Assembly (NCBI RefSeq): GCF_006517175.1 | Contig: NZ_CP041186.1 | Coordinates: 310,001-374,000, forward strand | DNA length: 64,000 bases | Reading direction: 5' to 3' | Source of the DNA: Persicimonas caeni | GTDB taxonomy: Bacteria; Myxococcota_A; Bradymonadia; Bradymonadales; Bradymonadaceae | Shown: positions 59,587 to 64,000 of the stretch, in pieces | Layout: every line of letters starts with the position of its first letter | How positions within the stretch are numbered: the stretch's first letter is position 1 | The notes under the pieces: model-generated | Told to the model about the DNA's origin: nothing | The model's database searches: none | The model's input: the letters and a program-made list of their open reading frames with translations, nothing else | Made by a program: the position numbers and the translations under genes

Positions 59587-61048
59587 TCATGAGGAGCTCG
59601 CGCGCGGCCGCCTTGGCCGCCGGCGTCCCGCGCTCGCCGACGAGCACGCTCGCTTTGTGGACCATCCAGATCAGGTCATCGTCGCCCAGACCGAGCTTCT
59701 CGACCGTCTCGAGCACCCGCGCCTGATGATGCTCGAACGCCTCCCAGTCCTCCTCGGCGGCGCTGCAGGTCATCAGCCCGGCGTGAACCAGCGGCTCGCG
59801 CGGGCCGAAGCCCATCTCGGCAAATCGCTCGGCCACGTCCAGAAAGAGCCGCTTCGCCGCGGTATAATTGCCGACACCGATCTCGACGAGCGCCAAGTTG
59901 AACCGCGCAATGTGCAGGTTGCGATCGTAGGCGGGCAGCCACAGGATGATGGCCTGCTCGAAGAAACGACGCGCGTCGTCCCAATCCTGCCGGTCACGAG
60001 CGATCTCGCCCAGCGAGTTCAGCGCGGCGGCTTCGGTGGTCTTGTGGCCCGCCTCCTGGGAGATGTCGCGCGCCCGGGCGGCACAACTCTCCGCCTCGGC
60101 ATGATCGCCTTGCATCAACCAGGCATAGGACATCTGCGACAAGACCACCGCCATCATGAACGCGTCGCCGATCTGCTCGAAGCTGCGCAGCGACGCCTCG
60201 AAAAACTCGAGCGCCTCTCGAAGGTTGCCCTGCTCCATTTCGAGATGGCCGCGATGCATGCGGCTGGAGGCCAGCCCGGAGTCGTCGGCCGCGAGCGCGT
60301 ATTGGGCCGTGGCGTCCTCGAAGGACTCACGGGCCTCCTCGAGGCGGCCTTCGTCACGGAGCATCTGACCATGGATGAGGGCGGCGTTGCCGCGCTCGGA
60401 GGCCCAGTCGGTCCGCTCGAGCACCTGCCGACTGCCGTCGAGGAGGCGCAGCGCGCGTCTGCGCTGCCCCTGGATCTGCAACAGACGTGCGCTGCGCCAA
60501 TCGTTCTGTGCGCGGCGGGGGTCGTCAGAGGGGAGTTCGAGCTCGTCCATCAATCGCTGACGTTCGTCGAGCACGGCGTGCGCCTGCTCGTAGGCGCCGT
60601 CGGCGTACGCCTCCTTCTCGACCATCAACAGCGGCTCGAGCGCCTCCTCGGAGCTTCCGGCGGCGAGCAGGTGGTCCGCGCGACGCCGTGCGACGCCTGC
60701 GGACGAGTCGCCGGCCACGCTGAAGAGCGCGTTGGCGCACATCGTGTGGTACTTCTTCCAAGCAGGCGTCCCGCGCACCTTGTCGACCAGCGCGTCGACC
60801 AACTCGCGATCGACGAAACGCCAGCCGTCGGCCACGCGCTCGGCGAGGCCGTGGCTGACCAGGGCATCGACGAGCCGGTCGCTGGCGTCGAATCCGGCCA
60901 GACGGCAGGCAGCCTCCCACTCACGGGTGCGCACCATCGGGCCCAGCAGCGCCGCGATCTTCAAGCTCGGCAACGCCTGGCGCGACCCCTCCTCGGGGAG
61001 CTTCGCTGCAGAGATGACCCCTTCGAGTTTTTCGACGTTCTCAGACAC
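59576..61048 (-). CDS. TPR protein resembling a kinase-less PknK C-terminal module (paralog B)
   Basis: 490 residues starting at GTG 61048, overlapping the upstream gene by 8 bases. Residues 25-130 form a winged-helix-like part (IAALLGPMVRTREWEAACRL, then GLAERVADGWRFVDRELVDA), followed by about nine TPR units (RALRLLDGSRQVLERTDW; EALEFFEASLRSFEQIGD). The same order occurs in the C-terminal half of the kinase at 14134 and in the gene at 61041. No kinase or P-loop NTPase domain is present. A protein-interaction role in signalling is inferred. Confidence 0.85.
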   Translation of the reverse strand: MSENVEKLEGVISAAKLPEEGSRQALPSLKIAALLGPMVRTREWEAACRLAGFDASDRLVDALVSHGLAERVADGWRFVDRELVDALVDKVRGTPAWKKYHTMCANALFSVAGDSSAGVARRRADHLLAAGSSEEALEPLLMVEKEAYADGAYEQAHAVLDERQRLMDELELPSDDPRRAQNDWRSARLLQIQGQRRRALRLLDGSRQVLERTDWASERGNAALIHGQMLRDEGRLEEARESFEDATAQYALAADDSGLASSRMHRGHLEMEQGNLREALEFFEASLRSFEQIGDAFMMAVVLSQMSYAWLMQGDHAEAESCAARARDISQEAGHKTTEAAALNSLGEIARDRQDWDDARRFFEQAIILWLPAYDRNLHIARFNLALVEIGVGNYTAAKRLFLDVAERFAEMGFGPREPLVHAGLMTCSAAEEDWEAFEHHQARVLETVEKLGLGDDDLIWMVHKASVLVGERGTPAAKAAARELLMKLR

Positions 61049-62558
61049 TCGTCACCTGTCGGTCACGCAACTCATTCGCCTCATCGTCTCGGTCGAGGCG
61101 CTCGAGTTGTTCACATGCAAAGTCGACCATCTGCTGATGGGCTTCGGGACGTTCTCGGGCATCGACGAGCTCCAAGGCGCGCTGGGCCATCCACGCCAGG
61201 TCGGCGTGGGCGGCGTCCGTCTCGTCGACCATCTCCAACGTCTTGGCGTGCAGCTTCTCGAAACCACTCCAGTCACCCTCGCCAATCGCACAGGTCATCA
61301 GCCCGGCGTAGACCAAGGGGAGCCGCGCGTCGAACCCGACAGCCGGATATCGTTCGAGCAACTCCGCCAGAATCGGACGCGCCTCGGAGAAATGGCCCGC
61401 GCCGATCTCCACCAGCGAAATATTGTAGCGCGCAATATGGACCGTGCGAAGCTCGGCGGCCTCCAAGATGGCGGCCGCGCGCGCATAATGCTGCTTGGCG
61501 GCGTCGAACTTATCCTCACTGCGCGCGATTTCACCGAGGGTGATCAACGCCGACGCCTGAACGGGCTTGTGCGACGATCGCCGAGAGGCCTCGAGCGCTT
61601 CCGCCACCGTCTCCTTGGCTTGTTCGATATCTCCGGACGAGCGCCAAATGGTGGCCAGCAACAATAAGATGCTGCTGATCATGAAATCGTCACCCAGCCT
61701 TCGAAACGTCTGCAGCGCCTTGGTGAAGTAGCCTTTCGCCGAGTCGTGATGCCCCGCCGCCAACTCCAGATAGGCGAGGCTCGCCCTGCTGGTCGCCAAC
61801 CCGCGGTCATCGCCACTGGCTCCGAAGCTTGTCATCGCCTCCTCGAAGCACTGGCGAGCTTCATCTTGGCGCCCCGTATCGCGCAGGATACGACCGTATA
61901 GCTGCGCGGCACTGCCATGCTCGGAAGGCCACTCGGTCTGAATCAGGATCTCACGACATTCCTCGATGAGTCGCTGGGCCCGTTCGACATCCCCGTTGTT
62001 GTAGACGAGTTCGGCACGACGTCGAGTATTCTGAGCTCGGCGGGGATCTCGCGCGTCGGCACCGAGATGATCGAGCAGGCGTTCGCGCCGATCGAGCAGC
62101 CGATGCGCCTCGTCGGCGTCACCGTCGAGAAACGCCTCCTCTTCGGCGAGGAGAAGCGGCTCGAGCGCCTCTTCGTATTTGCCGGCTCGCTCGAGGTGGT
62201 CGGCTCGCCGCCGGGCCACCCCGGCGTGCCGGGCCGAATAACGTTCGAAGAGCATTTGCGCGCAGGCGGCGTGGTGCGCCTCCCAGCGGCCCTGCCGACG
62301 GGCGATCTGCTCGAGATCGTCGAGCAGTTCGTCGTCGAGAACCAGGCATTCGCCGTCACGACGCAGCAATTGACCCTCAGTGAACCTTGTCGTCCACGTC
62401 TCCGACCACGGCACGCCGGCCACCTCACAGACGGCGCGCCACTCCGAGATCTCGACCGGAGATCCCAGAGCGGCGGCCACCTCGAGGCCGAGCTGCATCT
62501 GCTGCGTACTCTGTTCGTCGGCGTCTATCGTCGCTGCAAGTCGGGAAATGAAGTTCAT
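61041..62558 (-). CDS. TPR protein resembling a kinase-less PknK C-terminal module (paralog A)
   Basis: 505 residues, with GGAG four bases before ATG 62558. The layout is the same as the next gene: winged-helix-like N-terminal part (AALGSPVEISEWRAVCEVAG, then LLRRDGECLVLDDELLDDLE), a shared AGVARRRADHL block and a TPR array (AQRLIEECREILIQTEWPSE; GYFTKALQTFRRLGDDFMIS). The two probably arose by duplication. 15 bases separate it from the DUF2059 gene, suggesting a three-gene operon. Confidence 0.85.
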   Translation of the reverse strand: MNFISRLAATIDADEQSTQQMQLGLEVAAALGSPVEISEWRAVCEVAGVPWSETWTTRFTEGQLLRRDGECLVLDDELLDDLEQIARRQGRWEAHHAACAQMLFERYSARHAGVARRRADHLERAGKYEEALEPLLLAEEEAFLDGDADEAHRLLDRRERLLDHLGADARDPRRAQNTRRRAELVYNNGDVERAQRLIEECREILIQTEWPSEHGSAAQLYGRILRDTGRQDEARQCFEEAMTSFGASGDDRGLATSRASLAYLELAAGHHDSAKGYFTKALQTFRRLGDDFMISSILLLLATIWRSSGDIEQAKETVAEALEASRRSSHKPVQASALITLGEIARSEDKFDAAKQHYARAAAILEAAELRTVHIARYNISLVEIGAGHFSEARPILAELLERYPAVGFDARLPLVYAGLMTCAIGEGDWSGFEKLHAKTLEMVDETDAAHADLAWMAQRALELVDARERPEAHQQMVDFACEQLERLDRDDEANELRDRQVTSV

Positions 62559-62573
62559 CGGGCTCCGTGGACG

Positions 62574-63224
62574 TTACTTGTAGCCCTTTTCCTGCAGGCG
62601 CTTCTGGACCTTTTGGGCGATCTCGCGGCCCCACTTCTGGCCGGCCATCTGCGACTCGCGCGTGATGATGGGGAGCTTTTTGACGTAGCTCTTGCCCGCG
62701 GGCGACTCGAAGAACTTGATGAGGGCCTTGATTTCGTCGTGGGTCAGGTGCTTGTCGTAGATCGGCACGATGATCTCGACGAGGCCGTCTTTGTTGATGT
62801 CCTTTCGGAACTCGTCCCAGAACTCCGAAGGCACGTTCGGCGCCGACATCTTGAACTGGGCGATCATTTGGTCGACGACCTGCAGGCCGAGCTCGGCCGA
62901 GCCGGTGATTTCGAGGAGCTTGCGAATGTCCTTGCGTTTGGCCGACTCACCTTTGCCGCCCGACTCGCCCGACTCTGCGGCCTCGGCCGCTTCAGCAGAT
63001 TCTGCCTCCGAGTCAGCCTTCTCGCCCTCTTCGTCGGCCGAAGCTTCTTCCTCTTGTGCTTTTTCCCCTTCAGCCGACGCCTCCTCTTCGACCGCGGGAC
63101 TCGACTCGGCCGTCGCCTCACCGCCCGATTCGCTCTTCGACGAATCGCACGCCACACCTGCCAGGCTCAGCGCCAAAACCATTAACGTGACAACCACTTT
63201 TGACTTACACAGCAAAGCACTCAT
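62574..63224 (-). CDS. DUF2059 lipoprotein
   Basis: 216 residues from ATG 63224, with GGGAG ten bases upstream. The lipobox is GVAC at about residue 26. A Glu/Ala/Ser-rich linker (AVEEEASAEGEKAQEEEASA and similar) precedes the DUF2059 domain (KLLEITGSAELGLQVVDQMI; YDKHLTHDEIKALIKFFESP; SPAGKSYVKKLPIIT). The family is secreted or envelope-bound and has no known activity. Confidence 0.9.
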   Translation of the reverse strand: MSALLCKSKVVVTLMVLALSLAGVACDSSKSESGGEATAESSPAVEEEASAEGEKAQEEEASADEEGEKADSEAESAEAAEAAESGESGGKGESAKRKDIRKLLEITGSAELGLQVVDQMIAQFKMSAPNVPSEFWDEFRKDINKDGLVEIIVPIYDKHLTHDEIKALIKFFESPAGKSYVKKLPIITRESQMAGQKWGREIAQKVQKRLQEKGYK

Positions 63225-63536
63225 TTCGCTCTCACTCCCACGGGGCAAAAGTACAGACGCCAGTTTTTCGTGTTTGGGTCTTTCGGTTTCGGGCACTTTA
63301 AAGGGATCGGCTGTAATTGTCGAAGGTCAGTGACATTTTCGTCACATGAAGTGCGCGCCCCCTTTGGATTTTTGGGGAGGTTTGGCTATGCTGTGGCGCA
63401 CGCAGCCAAAAGTATTCGACTGCCGTCGTGATCGAGGTGGTCCTCTGGTATCTGAGAGGACGACTCTATCCACCACCGCAGCCTGCGACATATCTGTAGA
63501 GCCCCCCATCTTCTTTTGCCACGGTAAGGACAAAGT
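63225..63536. other. Divergent intergenic region, 312 bp
   Basis: No gene is seen. GTGAC-ATTTTC-GTCAC at 63330-63345 is a short inverted repeat. Promoters of both flanking genes should lie here. Confidence 0.5.
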
Positions 63537-64000
63537 ATGAGCAACGACTGGTCAGACGAGCCCGGGTCCAACGACGGATTCGGCCACGAACAATCCCCCT
63601 GGGAGAGCCCCAACACCACCGACCCCGGCGAGCCGAGCGCGAGCTGGGAGACCGATCCGAACAACTACGACCCGGTGCCGATGGGCCCGGCAAGCATCAC
63701 CGACGTGTTCAACAACCTGGGCACGGTGATGAGCCGCTCGCTCAACTCGGGCGTCGTCGGCGCCTTCGCCGCCCTGATGATCGGTCAATTCGTCATCTCC
63801 ATTGGCGGCATGATCGCCGTCTTTGCGACGACGGTGGGAATCGGGGCCTTGACGGGCGGCGACTCCGACTTGGCCGCCGCCAGCATGGGCACCGGAATGT
63901 TCGTCGGCTTTGGCGCCATCGCGCTGTTCTCCATGGCCGTCCAACTGGTCCTGGTGGGGCTCTTCAACCCCATGCGCACGGCCCTGTTCGAAGGCCCGCA
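63537..64000 (+). CDS. Membrane protein, start of gene (3' end outside window)
   Basis: The frame opens at ATG 63537 behind AAGGA and runs to the right edge for 154 codons. The first 50 residues are hydrophilic and acidic (SNDWSDEPGSNDGFGHEQSP). They are followed by two hydrophobic segments (VVGAFAALMIGQFVISIGGM; MFVGFGAIALFSMAVQLVLV) and the start of a third region, as in DUF4013- or YciC-like membrane proteins. The family cannot be fixed from the visible part. Confidence 0.72.
   Translation, partial: MSNDWSDEPGSNDGFGHEQSPWESPNTTDPGEPSASWETDPNNYDPVPMGPASITDVFNNLGTVMSRSLNSGVVGAFAALMIGQFVISIGGMIAVFATTVGIGALTGGDSDLAAASMGTGMFVGFGAIALFSMAVQLVLVGLFNPMRTALFEGP

Noticed and set aside
63330-63345. 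CRP/FNR-type site GTGAC-N6-GTCAC
   Set aside because: The spacing of the GTGA/TCAC half-sites is eight bases instead of six, so it does not match CRP, and a single short palindrome is expected by chance in this amount of sequence.

Overview
The window looks like a chromosome segment of a GC-rich, Gram-negative predatory or social deltaproteobacterial-type organism (Myxococcota / Bradymonadota-like). This is inferred from gene style, not from a marker gene. The signs are about a dozen lipoproteins with acidic Asp/Thr/Gly linkers after the lipobox, Stig1-like Cys repeats, thrombospondin type 3 and FG-GAP surface proteins, a PknK-like kinase-ATPase-TPR protein, a TIGR02147 protein, PilZ and Sel1 proteins. 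No rRNA, tRNA, CRISPR array, prophage or classical insertion sequence was seen.

Layout. 1-8308: five minus-strand lipoprotein genes separated by hairpin-forming repeats. 8622-11274: two tandem paralogous regulators, each with two LuxR-type HTH domains. 11264-12511: an AGMO-like membrane di-iron hydroxylase. 12512-14133: a RAYT (REP-associated tyrosine transposase) flanked by GGTGYCTGACACC palindromes. 14134-17673: Ser/Thr kinase-ATPase-TPR protein. 17863-25218: a helical protein, a truncated metallo-beta-lactamase-fold remnant next to two more palindromes, a divergent citrate synthase / HTH-citrate synthase pair, a Gcr-family membrane protein and small proteins. 25492-29067: a VKOR-like/SPW membrane protein behind a 17-bp tandem array, a lipoprotein, a dCMP-type deaminase and a VTT membrane protein. 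29068-29837: noncoding, with two tandem arrays. 29838-38928: a large lipoprotein, a CrtI-like oxidoreductase, a cold shock protein, a VanW-glycosyltransferase fusion, an MFS exporter and a YD-repeat lipoprotein. 38929-39845: a repeat island with four more palindromes. 39846-46000: pentapeptide-repeat, Sel1, carboxypeptidase-regulatory-like/PDZ proteins and two coupled SDR enzymes. 46189-50604: a three-gene membrane operon (coiled-coil/P-loop NTPase plus two MscS channels). 50601-64000: lipoproteins, a TIGR02147 regulator, PilZ, acyl-CoA dehydrogenase, MATE exporter, UPF1-like helicase, two kinase-less TPR modules, a DUF2059 lipoprotein and the start of a membrane protein.

For a second look, the strongest candidates are: (i) the NTPase/MscS operon, which resembles an MscK-type channel split into separate sensor and pore polypeptides; (ii) 17-bp tandem arrays carrying TTGACCAA placed upstream of unrelated genes; (iii) the RAYT with at least nine matching palindromes spread over 27 kb, two of them abutting a truncated gene; (iv) a degenerate array of about fifteen 21-22 bp units between convergent genes. 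Function is inferred in all cases; database and experimental checks are listed with each finding.
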